DNA of 64,000 nucleotides from Shouchella patagoniensis (GCF_002019705.1 NZ_KV917377.1:1424565-1488564); one strand, 5' to 3'. Positions 53,258-63,734 are shown, counted from the first letter of the stretch. Program-made: numbers and translations. Notes: generated from the sequence alone by a model not told the origin.

Positions 53258-53437
53258 TCAAGTCCTCTGCTTAGTAAACGGAACCTCTTTATGATTTTGA
53301 ATCATCAAGATGTCATTGTGTATTTGATCAATTTCTTCGCTATACATTAAAACAAGGGGATGGGACAATCCATATTGTTTCACAGCCTGAAGCATTAGCG
53401 CACGGACATGTTCTAGTTTCTCATATGTTGTCTTCAT
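53258..53437 (-). CDS. Spo0E-family aspartyl-phosphate phosphatase-like protein
   Basis: This is 59 residues. YSEEIDQIHNDIL near 36-48 is a variant of the SxELDxLI motif of Spo0E proteins, which remove phosphate from Spo0A and so delay sporulation; the usual Ser, Leu and Asp are partly replaced (Tyr-Ser-Glu-Glu-Ile-Asp). The start at 53437 has GGGGTGG upstream. The assignment is moderate. Confidence 0.7.
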   Translation of the reverse strand: MKTTYEKLEHVRALMLQAVKQYGLSHPLVLMYSEEIDQIHNDILMIQNHKEVPFTKQRT

Positions 53438-53647
53438 TATTACCACCCCACTCCACTAATAAAGATCCACTGAACCGCATATTACTTACATTTTAAAATT
53501 TATCGATCAAGCTTGCAATAAAAATGTTTTGACCCCTTCACTCTGCATTCCTTTCCTTATGAAATGTCTAGTAGTATAATAGATTGCAAGTACGTAAATA
53601 TGAAGTATTTTGAAATAGTTGTGATGTTCCAAAGGAGGATTTCGAAG

Positions 53648-54742
53648 ATGAGTGTATTGCTTACCGACACGAAGCTTCATGGAGTAAAAGAAAAAGTATT
53701 AAATGGAGAACGCTTGTCAATTGAAGATGGGCTAACTTTATACGAAACACCAGATTTATTAGGAGTTGCACAATTGGCTAACCTAGTCAATGAGCGAAAA
53801 AATGGTCAAAACGTCTATTTTATTGAGAATCTCTACATAAACCCTACAAATGTATGTGAAGCGAATTGTGGTTTTTGTGGATTTAAACGAAAGCCTGGTG
53901 AAGAAGGCGCGTATACGATGGACGAAGAAGCTCTGCTTAAGTATGTAGCGGACCGTTGGAACGATAATATTCGTGAGTTCCACATCGTTGGTGGACATAA
54001 CAATGAAGTTGGTTTTGATTACTATGTGAATACAGTAAAAACGTTAAAGAAACATTACCCTCAAGTTACTGTAAAGGCATATACTGGTGCAGAAATTGAG
54101 TTCTTCTCTCGCTTAGCAGGCATTTCTATGAAAGAAGTCATTCAAACGTTAATGGATGCCGGTCTATCAACATTAACAGGTGGAGGGGCGGAAATACTAA
54201 CTGAGCGCTACCGTGCAATAATGAGCTCTGAAAAAGCTTCTACTGACCAATGGCTTGAAGCTCATGAAACCGCACATAATTTGGGTCTACGTACACATTC
54301 TACGATGCTTTATGGTTCTGTTGAATCAAAAGAAGAACGCTTAATTCATATGAAACGTGTACGCGAATTACAAGATCGTACAAATGGATTTATGGTATTT
54401 ATTCCACTTGCCATGCAACCAAAAAATATAAAAGCGGGTTTAAACCGTCGTACATCAGCGTATGATGACATGCGGACGATTGCAATTAGTCGCTTAATGC
54501 TCGATAATTTCCCACATATAAAAGCATACTGGATTAATATTGGCGTGCAACTTACGCAAATGGCTCTCACTTTCGGGTCAAGTGATATACATGGTACATT
54601 AATTGAAGAACGTATTTCTCACTCTGTTGGCGCGCTTACATCATCAGGTATTACGCGCAAAGAACTGATTCATATGATTAAAGGAGCTGGAAAAAATCCA
54701 GTTGAACGCGACACATTCTACAATCATATTAAAGAATATTAA
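53648..54742 (+). CDS. mqnE: Aminodeoxyfutalosine synthase
   Basis: This 364-residue radical-SAM enzyme joins the SAM radical to chorismate-derived 3-[(1-carboxyvinyl)oxy]benzoate in the futalosine route to menaquinone. The CxxxCxxC cluster is Cys70, Cys74 and Cys77 (NPTNVCEANCGFCGFKRK), and the family segments EFHIVGGHNNEVGF and THSTMLYGSVE are present. The ATG at 53648 follows AAAGGAGG. B. subtilis uses the men pathway instead. MqnC, another radical-SAM enzyme of this route, is a less likely match. Confidence 0.85.
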   Translation: MSVLLTDTKLHGVKEKVLNGERLSIEDGLTLYETPDLLGVAQLANLVNERKNGQNVYFIENLYINPTNVCEANCGFCGFKRKPGEEGAYTMDEEALLKYVADRWNDNIREFHIVGGHNNEVGFDYYVNTVKTLKKHYPQVTVKAYTGAEIEFFSRLAGISMKEVIQTLMDAGLSTLTGGGAEILTERYRAIMSSEKASTDQWLEAHETAHNLGLRTHSTMLYGSVESKEERLIHMKRVRELQDRTNGFMVFIPLAMQPKNIKAGLNRRTSAYDDMRTIAISRLMLDNFPHIKAYWINIGVQLTQMALTFGSSDIHGTLIEERISHSVGALTSSGITRKELIHMIKGAGKNPVERDTFYNHIKEY

Positions 54743-54749
54743 AGAAAAA

Positions 54750-54800
54750 ACTGCATCTCCATTGTTGGTAAAATCTAACAATGAAAGATGCAGTTTTTTT
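54750..54800. terminator. Terminator after mqnE
   Basis: AAACTGCATCT and AGATGCAGTTT form a long stem with a second internal stem (CATTGTT and AACAATG), followed by seven T on the plus strand. Confidence 0.75.
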
Positions 54801-54832
54801 GATATTTAATGTGCTAATTGAATAGGAGGAAC

Positions 54833-55684
54833 TTACACGTATACTTTTCCTGTGCATACATATTCAGCTGGTCCATTCATTAGTACATCTCCGTTTTCCT
54901 GCCACTTGATCTCTAAATCGCCTCCAAGCAAGTGTACTATAATGGGTTCTCCACGATTTGAATAACCATTTAATACACTTGCTACCACAGCTGCACACGC
55001 ACCTGTACCACATGCCTGAGTGATGCCAGAACCTCTTTCCCACACTCGGAAATTTAGTTCTGTTTGACTTATTACTTCTACCCATTCAGCGTTCACCCAT
55101 TCCGGGAAAACGGAATTCTTTTCAATTAAAGGACCAAGCTCTGTGACTGGAGCCTGATCAATCGCATCAACAAACATAACCGCGTGCGGATTCCCCATTG
55201 ATACAGCGGTAATATTCACTGTCTCCTCACCTGCTTTTATCGGCTGATTGATTACAGAATCTGCTGCAACTCCTGACATGGGGATTGCGGCAGGGTCTAG
55301 ACGAGGTTTGCCCATATTAATAGAAACCGTTTCAACGATATTTAGATCATTTGGATAAACAGTAGCTGAAACTGGCCCGCCTAGCGTTTCAATTGTAAAT
55401 GTCTTCTGATCTACTATTCCTTGTTCAAAACTATATTTAGCAACACATCGCAAGCCATTTCCGCAATTTTTCGCTTCAGAACCATCGCTATTAAACACGC
55501 GCATTTTAACCGCACAAGAATCCGATGGAGCAATTACAATCATGCCATCGCCACCAATCCCTCGATTTGGATCGGCAACCTGAATCGCAGTTTCAGCCAT
55601 TCGCTCTTCGGGTAAAGTTTCTTTGAACAAGTTAATATAAATATAGCTATTCCCTAACCCATGCATTTTAGTAAATTTAATCAC
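54833..55684 (-). CDS. dapF: Diaminopimelate epimerase
   Basis: This 283-residue enzyme converts LL- to meso-diaminopimelate for the wall and lysine. Both catalytic Cys are seen: Cys74 in KNCGNGLRC and the Cys of ACGTGACA near 223. The start [17 protein letters not shown] is typical. Confidence 0.96.
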   Translation of the reverse strand: MIKFTKMHGLGNSYIYINLFKETLPEERMAETAIQVADPNRGIGGDGMIVIAPSDSCAVKMRVFNSDGSEAKNCGNGLRCVAKYSFEQGIVDQKTFTIETLGGPVSATVYPNDLNIVETVSINMGKPRLDPAAIPMSGVAADSVINQPIKAGEETVNITAVSMGNPHAVMFVDAIDQAPVTELGPLIEKNSVFPEWVNAEWVEVISQTELNFRVWERGSGITQACGTGACAAVVASVLNGYSNRGEPIIVHLLGGDLEIKWQENGDVLMNGPAEYVCTGKVYV

Positions 55685-55688
55685 TTTT

Positions 55689-55928
55689 TCACTTCCTTAA
55701 TGGTTCGTTTGCCCAAAAATAATCTGAATCAGCCTCCAGAATCGTCATCACACCATGGCAACACGGCATGACCAAGCGTACTTTAAAATGTTCTTTTGCA
55801 AGCTTTAACTCTTTTTGTTTCATATGTGTCAATACATGCTCTTCGCCGCAGTAAGGGCAAGCTTCAACATAAATATCTTTGCCTTGCAATTCATAAGGCC
55901 AAGTATGACTAAATGGCAAAAAATCCAT
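55689..55928 (-). CDS. Small Cys-rich protein next to dapF, unknown
   Basis: This is 79 residues, with [10 protein letters not shown] near 23 and MPCCHGV near 55, probably binding one metal ion. It ends just before dapF and is probably in its operon. I do not know its role. Confidence 0.7.
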   Translation of the reverse strand: MDFLPFSHTWPYELQGKDIYVEACPYCGEEHVLTHMKQKELKLAKEHFKVRLVMPCCHGVMTILEADSDYFWANEPLRK

Positions 55929-56026
55929 CCGGGAATGCTCCTTTTTTGGTAGACAAAAAGACCGCCCAGCTTTATGCCTGCGCAGGCCCTGTCCCTTTGT
56001 TTTTCAAGCTCTGCTTTTGCAATCTA

Positions 56027-56263
56027 TTAAAACATTGGATTTTCTTCTAAATGATTATAAATATTGGTGACTAGCTCTTCAGCTGTCTCACCAGATACAA
56101 AGTCTCCATTCACTAATGCAAAATGGTCAAGTGCACATGTTCCGCAATGATTTAAACACCCGTACTCAATAATGTCAAGGTTTGGATCTTTTTCAAGCTC
56201 CTCCATCGCATCATGTGAACCGCTTGCCAAATTGCTTAAACAAAATTCAATAATCGGTCTCAT
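56027..56263 (-). CDS. yuzB: DUF1450 protein (YuzB)
   Basis: This 78-residue protein begins with [13 protein letters not shown] and has [23 protein letters not shown], the Cys pattern of YuzB. The thioredoxin-like family lies next to yutJ in Bacillus. The function is unknown. Confidence 0.9.
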   Translation of the reverse strand: MRPIIEFCLSNLASGSHDAMEELEKDPNLDIIEYGCLNHCGTCALDHFALVNGDFVSGETAEELVTNIYNHLEENPMF

Positions 56264-56493
56264 CTGCGGTCACCTCATCGTTATGCTACTCTGTCTGCTT
56301 CGTAAAGTCAATCATCGGTGCTCTTATGTAACTATTACTGAAACGGAATCGATGTTTTGTAACAAAACGTTCAAAAATGGGTTGTCGAAAAAGGATCAAA
56401 TCGGTATAATCAGAACTGACCAAGGTCATTTTCAAGTTGCTGAACGATTAAAAACGAGGTGAAGTTGGCACGTACTTCATATGGCCAACACTT

Positions 56494-58128
56494 ATGAAAA
56501 CAATACAACGTAAAACGAAAACCCGCTTAGCAATTTTAACTGCCGCTGTGGCTTTATTTTACGAAAAAGGCTATCAATTAACAACCGTACAAGAGATTAC
56601 AAACGCTGCCAAAGTAGCTAAAGGAACTTTTTTTAATCATTTTCCTACGAAGGAATCCATTTTAGACGCACTTGCAGAAGAAAGGCTTATAGGACTCGCA
56701 CAATATCGAGAAGAAGAAATCACCTCTTCCTCTTATGATTTGCTTCCTCGCATTCGAGCAAGTTTACTTTTTTTATTAAAAGATTATGATATTCACCCCG
56801 TGCTTACAGCGCAAATTTGGAAACAAGTGGCTGAAAATGACGGCATTCTATTTGATCACTGGAAGTTGATGCTTGAGGAAGCAGAGCTAGAGTTAACTGC
56901 TGTACAAGTAGACGTGTTTGCTCACATTATTAACAGTCATATTGCATATGGAATGTATATTTTCAAAAATGAACCTACTCGAATCGGACTTGTCAAAAAA
57001 GTTATGACACTTGTTGATACGAGTTTTGAAGCCATTTCACACAGAAGGAGACCTTTTTCCATGAAAAAACTCGTCGTACTAGGAGCAGGTTACGGAGGCA
57101 TGCGCGTATTACAGCGATTACTTCCAAATGATTTACCTAAAGACTGGGAAATTATATTAGTGGATCAACTCCCATACCATTGCTTAAAAACCGAATATTA
57201 CGCATTAGCAGCAGGGACTGCTTCCGATCATCATTTACGAGTCACCTTCCCCGAAGATGCTCGTTTACAAGTTAAATACGCAACAGTAACTTCCATTCAT
57301 CCAAAAGACCATGTCATTGAACTTGATACTGGTGAATCAATTCAGTTTGATAAACTTGTCATTGGACTTGGTTGTACCGATAAATACCACGGCGTACCAG
57401 GAGCAGACCAATATACACATAGTATTCAAACAATGGGTGCAACACGTAAAACTTACGAAACTTTAAATAACGTTCGTCCTGAAGGTGTCGTTTCAATCGT
57501 TGGAGCTGGTTTGAGCGGGGTAGAATTAGCTAGTGAGCTCAGGGAAAGTAGACCGGATTTAACAATCCGCTTATTTGACCGCGGAGATTCTGTCATGTCT
57601 CAGTTCCCAAAAAAATTAAGTAGCTATGTTCAAAATTGGTTTGTAGAACATGGTGTCGATGTTAGCAATAATTCAAATATAACTAAAGTCGAGCCCGGTG
57701 CACTATACAATCATGATGAACGAATTGAAACGGATGCTGTAATTTGGACAGCTGGTGTTCAACCTGTTGGCGTGGTACGTGATTTGGATGTTGAAAAAGA
57801 TCGTTCTGGTCGAATTATTCTAACACCTCAACATTTTATCCCTAATCAACCTGATGTGTTTGTGGTTGGTGATTGCGCCAGCTTGCCTCACGCACCTAGT
57901 GCACAACTTGCTGAAGGACAAGCGGAGCAAATTGTGACCATTTTAAAGCATCAATGGAAAGGCGAAGAGTTACCTGCATCAATGCCTCGAATTAAATTAA
58001 AAGGCGTACTCGGATCGCTTGGAAAAAAACATGGCTTTGGTATGATGGGTGAACGTCCCCTGACTGGTCGGGTTGCCCGCATCTTAAAAAGTGGCGTTCT
58101 ATGGATGTACAAATACCATTCTGGTTGA
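56494..58128 (+). CDS. yutJ: TetR-type regulator fused in frame to YutJ-like NADH dehydrogenase
   Basis: One open frame encodes 544 residues. Residues 1-189 are a TetR regulator (HTH: TTVQEITNAAKVAKGTFFNHFPTKESIL). Residues 190-544 match YutJ, an NDH-2-like flavoprotein (VVLGAGYGGMRVL at its start, VSIVGAGLSGVELASEL, VFVVGDCASL). The 355-residue length of the second part equals stand-alone YutJ, and its Met190 has its own AAGGAG site (57045), so two products, the fusion and free YutJ, are possible. A fused regulator-enzyme is not normal for either family; the simplest history is loss of the TetR stop. Confidence 0.85.
   Translation: MKTIQRKTKTRLAILTAAVALFYEKGYQLTTVQEITNAAKVAKGTFFNHFPTKESILDALAEERLIGLAQYREEEITSSSYDLLPRIRASLLFLLKDYDIHPVLTAQIWKQVAENDGILFDHWKLMLEEAELELTAVQVDVFAHIINSHIAYGMYIFKNEPTRIGLVKKVMTLVDTSFEAISHRRRPFSMKKLVVLGAGYGGMRVLQRLLPNDLPKDWEIILVDQLPYHCLKTEYYALAAGTASDHHLRVTFPEDARLQVKYATVTSIHPKDHVIELDTGESIQFDKLVIGLGCTDKYHGVPGADQYTHSIQTMGATRKTYETLNNVRPEGVVSIVGAGLSGVELASELRESRPDLTIRLFDRGDSVMSQFPKKLSSYVQNWFVEHGVDVSNNSNITKVEPGALYNHDERIETDAVIWTAGVQPVGVVRDLDVEKDRSGRIILTPQHFIPNQPDVFVVGDCASLPHAPSAQLAEGQAEQIVTILKHQWKGEELPASMPRIKLKGVLGSLGKKHGFGMMGERPLTGRVARILKSGVLWMYKYHSG
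57045..57063 (+). promoter_or_regulatory. Internal ribosome-binding site before the YutJ part
   Basis: AAGGAG at 57045-57050 stands 10 bases before the ATG at 57061, the start of the YutJ homology, inside the longer fusion frame. Confidence 0.7.
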
Positions 58129-58142
58129 TCCCTATTAGAATA

Positions 58143-58170
58143 AGCACGATGTTCTATTGAACATCGTGCT
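58143..58170. terminator. Possible terminator after the yutJ fusion
   Basis: AGCACGATGTTC and GAACATCGTGCT form a 12-base-pair stem; the following region is A/T-rich but without a clean T run. Confidence 0.5.
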
Positions 58171-58259
58171 TAATTTATTTTATTTCCTTCAATAGTTTAT
58201 TTAGTTGTAACGTCGTAACGGATGCCTCCTTCCTAATCAAAAAACGTCTCCTTACACCA

Positions 58260-58589
58260 TCAAAGCATTTCTCTTGAAGGACTAGTAGTTAATTCCTCCA
58301 CTTTTTTTGTTATCTGCTTTAAGCTAGGGTTCCCTTCTGCTACAATCTCACCGTTCAAAACTAACAGTGGATAAAAATACTCATCATTTAAAATTGCTTC
58401 GGCATACAGCCTTTCTTCTTCTGAGTTTGGGTGTTCAATATCCACATAATGAAATTCAAGCGCTTCATCAGGGAACTTTCTTAATAAGGCAGCCTCTAAC
58501 CATTCCTTTGTCTCAAGTGCGCTTGGCAGATGGACGCAAGATGCACATTTTTGTTCTGCTCCATATACTGTCAATCGAATTGCAATCAT
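58260..58589 (-). CDS. yuzD: DUF1462 protein (YuzD)
   Basis: This 109-residue protein has a thioredoxin-like fold with CASCVHLPSALETKEWLEAAL near 15-35, the second CxxC Cys and the EYFYPLLVLNGEIVAEG strand. It matches YuzD and its place. The start at 58589 has AAGGAGG. The role is unknown; a thiol exchange role for Fe-S proteins is possible. Confidence 0.85.
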   Translation of the reverse strand: MIAIRLTVYGAEQKCASCVHLPSALETKEWLEAALLRKFPDEALEFHYVDIEHPNSEEERLYAEAILNDEYFYPLLVLNGEIVAEGNPSLKQITKKVEELTTSPSREML

Positions 58590-58729
58590 AAAGCGCCTCC
58601 TTTTATATGTCTTTCTAGCGTACATGAGCTTGCTTCAAAAGTGCAACTTAAAAATTAAATACGCAGATGCATGGATTTTTTTATGCTCGCCTATTATAAT
58701 GAGTATAAGAAAGAAAGGAGTGATTCCTG

Positions 58730-58969
58730 ATGGAAACAAGCACAGATATGATGGAGCAAGTACAAGAAGTCTTGGATAAGCTTCGTCCGTTTTTACTACG
58801 TGATGGTGGAGACGTTGAACTTGTTGATGTGGAAGACGGAATTGTAAAAGTACGCCTATTAGGCGCTTGCGGTTCTTGCCCAAGCTCTACAATTACGTTG
58901 AAAGCCGGTATCGAGCGTGCGCTTTTGGAAGAAGTTCCTGGCGTAACGGAGATCGAGCAAGTATTTTAA
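58730..58969 (+). CDS. yutI: NifU-like Fe-S scaffold domain protein (YutI)
   Basis: This 79-residue protein is a NifU C-terminal-type domain. The CxxC, Cys47 and Cys50 in [14 protein letters not shown], binds Fe-S clusters. It matches YutI. AAAGGAG precedes the ATG. Confidence 0.93.
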   Translation: METSTDMMEQVQEVLDKLRPFLLRDGGDVELVDVEDGIVKVRLLGACGSCPSSTITLKAGIERALLEEVPGVTEIEQVF

Positions 58970-58984
58970 TAAAAGCATTCACCA

Positions 58985-59016
58985 GCAGCAAAGGCCATGC
59001 CTTTGCTGCTTTTTTC
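58985..59016 (+). terminator. Terminator after yutI
   Basis: AGCAGCAAAGGC and GCCTTTGCTGCT form a 12-base-pair stem around AT, followed by six T. Confidence 0.82.
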
Positions 59017-59080
59017 TTCTAATGAAACAATCGTATATAAAAAACCATAAGGCAGTAAAAAGGCCCTATGGTATCTCATA

Positions 59081-59302
59081 TTACAACACATATTGCTTAT
59101 ACACTTGTTCAGCATCTTCATAGGAAGCAAATACAGCATCATCATCCTCCAATGTATGATAATAATCATACACAACTACGCTTGCTCCAAGAGCATCTAC
59201 CGATATATACCCTTCTTGAATCGTGGCGACAGTTGGCGTATGGGGATTGCTGTAAATAATATAGACGGTTTGACCATCCGCTAACTCACTTATTTGTAGC
59301 AT
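59081..59302 (-). CDS. SplA-like protein (spore photoproduct lyase regulator family)
   Basis: This is 73 residues. YIIYSNPHTPTVATIQEG near 15-32 and DDAVFASYEDAEQVYKQYV near 55-73 resemble SplA, a TRAP-like regulator of splB mRNA in Bacillus. The start at 59302 has AAAGGAGG; upstream Met codons have none. No splB lies near. The assignment comes from remembered family sequence, so moderate. Confidence 0.6.
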   Translation of the reverse strand: MLQISELADGQTVYIIYSNPHTPTVATIQEGYISVDALGASVVVYDYYHTLEDDDAVFASYEDAEQVYKQYVL

Positions 59303-59348
59303 CCTATCTCCTCCTTTATGGGAGTAGTATGAACGCAAGTTTTGCCTT

Positions 59349-60242
59349 CTATGCTTGAATAACCGATACTGCTGCTCCATTTAATGCTGGTTTTAACACT
59401 ACAACCTCATTACCAGGAAATGCCTCCTGTAAGCGACGCGCGAAAGATCCTCCTTTTTGTTTTTCCGTATAACAGAGAATGATTGGTCCTGCGCCACTTA
59501 ATGCCGCCCCATAAACATCTACATCGGCCTTTGCAAATTCACATATTTTTGTCATATGGGGAATTAATTCTTGTCGATAAGGCTGATGAAACAAATCCTC
59601 CATCATCATCTTTCCAGCAAGCTCCCAATTATTTGTTACTAGGGCTCCTGCCATAACATTTGCAATTGCACTTGCACGAACGGCTTCGGTAAAAGCAATT
59701 TTTTCAGGTAACACACCACGAGCTTTTTTTGTCGCAAGAGTACGCCCTGGAATAAATGCTACAAGTTCAACTTCAGGTGCTTCCACATGTAAGATGTCAG
59801 TCGCATCTGCTCGATGCGCACCAATTACTAGTCCACCATAAATTGAAGCAGCTACATTATCTGGATGTCCTTCAAACATTGTTGCAAGCCGGGCTTTTTT
59901 TTTCTTAGATACTGGGTTAGTTGAGAAATTACAAGTAAGCTCAATACCAGCAACTGTCGCCGCCGCACTAGACCCAAATCCCTTTGAAAGAGGAATGCCA
60001 TTATCCATCGTAACTTTGCATGGAGGCAAATCAACACCTAATTGATTTGCTGCAAACATTGCAGCCTCCGTAATTAAATTACTAGAGCCAATCTTTTCTA
60101 AGCCTGGCGACTGACACTCAAACAACCAATTGGAAGCTTGCTCCACGTCAAGGTGCAAGTAACGGTCTATTGCTAAGCCAATTGAATCAAATCCTGGTCC
60201 TAAGTTTGCTGTACTTGCGGGTACTGTAATGGAAAACATCAT
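59349..60242 (-). CDS. thrB: Homoserine kinase
   Basis: This 297-residue GHMP kinase phosphorylates homoserine. The motifs are [18 protein letters not shown] at the start, [12 protein letters not shown] for the ATP loop near 89 and [12 protein letters not shown] near 255. The start overlaps the stop of thrC (ATGA). It is the last gene of the hom-thrC-thrB operon. Confidence 0.95.
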   Translation of the reverse strand: MMFSITVPASTANLGPGFDSIGLAIDRYLHLDVEQASNWLFECQSPGLEKIGSSNLITEAAMFAANQLGVDLPPCKVTMDNGIPLSKGFGSSAAATVAGIELTCNFSTNPVSKKKKARLATMFEGHPDNVAASIYGGLVIGAHRADATDILHVEAPEVELVAFIPGRTLATKKARGVLPEKIAFTEAVRASAIANVMAGALVTNNWELAGKMMMEDLFHQPYRQELIPHMTKICEFAKADVDVYGAALSGAGPIILCYTEKQKGGSFARRLQEAFPGNEVVVLKPALNGAAVSVIQA

Positions 60243-61309
60243 GATACCTCTGCTTTCTCTTTTAGCAAGTATGCTGCTAAAGCTTCTTTTGTATCGTCAA
60301 TGGAAATTGTTTCTACTTGCGAAACATCCATCGCCGTTGTTGGATCTTTTAGTCCATTTCCTGTTAATACCGCAACAACTTTTGCGCCTTTCTTAATTTT
60401 ACCTACTTCCACATGTTTTTTTACGCCAGCTAGTGAAGCACAAGAACCCGGCTCTGCAAAAATTCCTTCTTTAAGAGCGATTTCTCGATATGCTGCAATA
60501 ATCTCTTTGTCGCTTACAGCATCAATTTCTCCTTCTGATTCATTAGCCGCTTCAACAGCTAAGTTCCAGCTTGCTGGATTACCGATGCGAATGGCTGTTG
60601 CAATTGTCTCTGGAGACTCAATCACTTTGTTTTGAACAATTGCTGCAGCTCCTTCGGCTTCGAAACCATGCATGCGCGGTAACCCCGTTTTGTATGTTTG
60701 ATTATATTCTTTAAACCCCATCCAGTAAGCAGAAATATTACCAGCATTTCCAACTGGAATCGCTAAAACATCAGGAGCTTCTCCAAGTGCATCGCATACT
60801 TCAAAAGCAGCTGTTTTTTGCCCTTGCAAGCGATATGGGTTAACAGAATTAACAAGTGACACAGCTTCCGTTTCGCTTATTTCTCGTACTAAGGAAAGGG
60901 CCTTATCAAAATTGCCTTCTATTTCGATAATTTCCGCGCCATACATCGCAGCCTGAGCGACCTTCCCAAGTGCAATCTTTCCTTTTGGGACAACAACAAT
61001 TGACCTTAAGCCAGCTCTTGCTCCATAGGCCGCAGCTGCAGCTGATGTATTGCCAGTCGAAGCACATATAATCGCCTCTGCCCCGTCTTCTTTCGCTTTT
61101 GCAACGGCAAGCACCATTCCTCGATCTTTAAAAGAACCGGTCGGATTTGCGCCTTCATATTTAATAAAAAGTTCAATACCCCATTCTTTTGACAATTGCT
61201 CTAACTTTATAAATGGAGTATTTCCTTCACCGAGAGTTAGTGCTGGTGTGTTTTCTGTTATTGGTAGAAACTCCGCGTACTCGTTTATTAACCCTTTCCA
61301 TGCTGCCAT
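60239..61309 (-). CDS. thrC: Threonine synthase
   Basis: This 356-residue PLP enzyme makes threonine from O-phosphohomoserine. The PLP Lys is in GSFKDRGM near 60, with [18 protein letters not shown] and the GNAGNISAY loop. GGAGG precedes the ATG, overlapping the end of hom. Confidence 0.95.
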   Translation of the reverse strand: MAAWKGLINEYAEFLPITENTPALTLGEGNTPFIKLEQLSKEWGIELFIKYEGANPTGSFKDRGMVLAVAKAKEDGAEAIICASTGNTSAAAAAYGARAGLRSIVVVPKGKIALGKVAQAAMYGAEIIEIEGNFDKALSLVREISETEAVSLVNSVNPYRLQGQKTAAFEVCDALGEAPDVLAIPVGNAGNISAYWMGFKEYNQTYKTGLPRMHGFEAEGAAAIVQNKVIESPETIATAIRIGNPASWNLAVEAANESEGEIDAVSDKEIIAAYREIALKEGIFAEPGSCASLAGVKKHVEVGKIKKGAKVVAVLTGNGLKDPTTAMDVSQVETISIDDTKEALAAYLLKEKAEVS

Positions 61310-62610
61310 TATGCATTACCTCCTTCAACTCGATACGAACTTGCAACTCGTTCAATTACGTCCATAGTTTCTAACTCATTTATAAGTTGTTTGTATACAG
61401 CACGACTCGTAAGATGGGTGATAATAACCACTTCTGCGAGCATTTTATTTTCCAAAGGTAATTGAATCAATTTTTCAAAGCTAACATCATGATTTGCAAA
61501 AAGAGAGGTAACCCTCGCAAATGTGCCTGTCCGATCTTCAACATGTAGTCGAATAAAAAATTGCGACTGCATTTCTTCTTCTGTTTTTAATGTGGCTGGA
61601 TAAAGTGGTAAATGTTGAGCAAAACCATTCACTTTGCGCTTAACATTCTTTGTGATTGAAACAAGATCGCTTACAACAGCTGTCGCTGTAGGCAGCGATC
61701 CCGCTCCAGGGCCATAAAACATTGTCTCTCCAACAGCTTCACCATGAACAAATACAGCATTGTATTCGTTTTGGACATTAGCTAATGGATGACTAGAAGG
61801 TAAGAGCGTTGGCTCGACACTCACTTCTAAACGTCCTTCATCACGTTGGGCAATTCCAATCAACTTCATCGTGTATCCAAGCTGCTCACAAAACTCAAGA
61901 TCAACCCCGGAGATACCCGAAATTCCTTTAACTGCTACATCAGCCAATTGCACAGGTGCAGAAAATCCAAGTGTCGCTAGGATCGCCATTTTTCTTGCTG
62001 CATCAAGTCCCTCCACATCTGCGGTAGGATCGGATTCTGCAAACCCTAAGCGCTGCGCTTCTTTTAGTACATCTGTATAAGCAAGTTTCTCTTTACTCAT
62101 TTTCGTTAATATATAATTGGTTGTACCATTTACTATTCCCATCATTTTCGTAATGCGATCAGCTGCTAATCCTTCCGTAATCGTGCGAAGAATTGGAATA
62201 CCCCCTGCGACACTTGCCTCATAATAAACATCGCATCCATGTTCTGCCGCTTGTTGAAGGAGAGAAGAACCATACTCTGCCATTAAGTCCTTATTTGCAG
62301 TCACTATATGTTTTTTATGGCTGAGCGCTTTCTCTAATAAAAGCTTTGTCTCTTCAATTCCACCCATCACTTCTATAATGATGTCTATTTCAGGATCTTC
62401 TATTACATCAGCTGGATCAGCGGTCAATTGAATACGCTCGTTCCACTCACCTCGTTCTTTTTGTAAATCTTTAACAAGCGCGCTCTTAATAGAAATAGGA
62501 CCGCCTACTTGATGCTCAAGTTCATTTTGATGACGCGATACGATCTCTGCGACTCCTCTACCCACGGTTCCAAATCCTAAGAGACCGACTTGAATGACTC
62601 TTCTCTCCAC
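61309..62610 (-). CDS. hom: Homoserine dehydrogenase
   Basis: This enzyme of 433 residues has the NAD loop [15 protein letters not shown], the catalytic region with Lys/Glu ([19 protein letters not shown]), and a C-terminal ACT domain for threonine feedback ([16 protein letters not shown]). The GTG at 62610 has AGGGAG upstream; a GTG three codons earlier is also possible. It is the first gene of the operon. Confidence 0.94.
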   Translation of the reverse strand: MERRVIQVGLLGFGTVGRGVAEIVSRHQNELEHQVGGPISIKSALVKDLQKERGEWNERIQLTADPADVIEDPEIDIIIEVMGGIEETKLLLEKALSHKKHIVTANKDLMAEYGSSLLQQAAEHGCDVYYEASVAGGIPILRTITEGLAADRITKMMGIVNGTTNYILTKMSKEKLAYTDVLKEAQRLGFAESDPTADVEGLDAARKMAILATLGFSAPVQLADVAVKGISGISGVDLEFCEQLGYTMKLIGIAQRDEGRLEVSVEPTLLPSSHPLANVQNEYNAVFVHGEAVGETMFYGPGAGSLPTATAVVSDLVSITKNVKRKVNGFAQHLPLYPATLKTEEEMQSQFFIRLHVEDRTGTFARVTSLFANHDVSFEKLIQLPLENKMLAEVVIITHLTSRAVYKQLINELETMDVIERVASSYRVEGGNA

Positions 62611-62665
62611 GAACTCCACTCCCTAATGTCCATTTAAAAAATACATTTGTTTTCTTATAAAGGAC

Positions 62666-62694
62666 ATTATAGTGTTTATTCTCTGTTTATTCAA
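62666..62694 (-). promoter_or_regulatory. Promoter of the hom-thrC-thrB operon
   Basis: On the minus strand TTGAAT (62694-62689) and TATAAT (62671-62666), 17 bases apart. No T-box or riboswitch is seen between it and the start. Confidence 0.8.
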
Positions 62695-62702
62695 GCTTTC
62701 TT

Positions 62703-63734
62703 TTAAAGTTTTTGTCCTGGTAACCAATCTAAGGCTGGGATTGCTTGATATCTACTTAGCTTAGCTTCTTCAGCAAAGTTGCTTAAGAAATCTACATTTG
62801 ATTTTTCATTATCTAAGAACGTTTGAAAATCCGTCGCTCGTTCTCGCTTTTGATTTGGTATTTGGGCGCGATAATAGTTTTCAATTGTTTCAAAATAATG
62901 AAGAGGAAAAAGCAAGCGAGAAAACATTAGTTGCCATGAATAGGGAGATAATGTTTGCAATTCTTCGTATCCACCTAGAAAAGAAAGAATTTCTTCATTA
63001 CCTCTCGGATCATCTCGTTTATCTCGTACCCATTCAGCTAAGTCGCGAGCTCGATGATCGAATAAAAAAGTTGTTGGTGGTTTTACTATTTGCCCATTTT
63101 CCGATAAGCGCAACCAACTACTTTCATTAAAACGGCGATGACAAATCGTCCCTACATCTGTTGCTTCCATCGGAACATCTAAGCGGGTATCAACAGCATA
63201 TTGGATTGCATTTTCGGTTAACCCCATAAAATACGGATACGTATATAAAAATGCCTCATCAGTAAGTGTTTTTGGCCCTTGTGAAAAGATAGATTGATAC
63301 CAGTCTTCTAATTGTTCTAATCGAGTAGCCCAAAGAGTTGGCCATTGGCCGAGTACCGCATTGTCCCAATTTGCCTGACCTTGCTGGCCCGCTGCGTGCC
63401 AAGCATGTAGTTGTCCGCCCAAGTCCCAAGTCGATTGAATTCGTACCCCCCGATCGTCTCCCCAGTCTGGCAGCTTAAACAAGTAAACCTCCATGCCATC
63501 TATTAATGCTGATGGCTGATTGGAACGACTTGGAACAAGCTCTAGTACCGATTCATCACCAGCGGTCCGCATGTAAGTGGAAAAAGCAATCATTTGCTGT
63601 TCTTCTGATTGCAATTCGTCTTTAGGCAAGATAATATAAGCTTGATTATTTGCACGGATACATTCATACGGACCAATTGAAAAACGTTCTTCACAGTAGA
63701 GTTTGTATTGGTCGTAGAGATTACGCTCAAGCAT
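62703..63734 (-). CDS. yutH: YutH-like spore coat-associated protein
   Basis: This is a 343-residue protein of the CotS/YutH family, related in fold to aminoglycoside kinases but with changed active-site residues. Landmarks are YPYFMGLTENAIQYAVDTRLD and VGTICHRRFNESSWLR, in the place of the kinase HxDxxxxN loop. It probably belongs to the spore coat. The start at 63734 has AAGGAGG upstream. Confidence 0.85.
   Translation of the reverse strand: MLERNLYDQYKLYCEERFSIGPYECIRANNQAYIILPKDELQSEEQQMIAFSTYMRTAGDESVLELVPSRSNQPSALIDGMEVYLFKLPDWGDDRGVRIQSTWDLGGQLHAWHAAGQQGQANWDNAVLGQWPTLWATRLEQLEDWYQSIFSQGPKTLTDEAFLYTYPYFMGLTENAIQYAVDTRLDVPMEATDVGTICHRRFNESSWLRLSENGQIVKPPTTFLFDHRARDLAEWVRDKRDDPRGNEEILSFLGGYEELQTLSPYSWQLMFSRLLFPLHYFETIENYYRAQIPNQKRERATDFQTFLDNEKSNVDFLSNFAEEAKLSRYQAIPALDWLPGQKL

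Noticed and set aside
56172-56462. Plus-strand frame of 96 residues before the TetR fusion
   Set aside because: Largely antisense to yuzB and without a ribosome-binding site.
62611-62702. T-box or leader attenuator before hom
   Set aside because: Promoter to start is too short (about 60 bases) and no T-box sequence or terminator hairpin is present.
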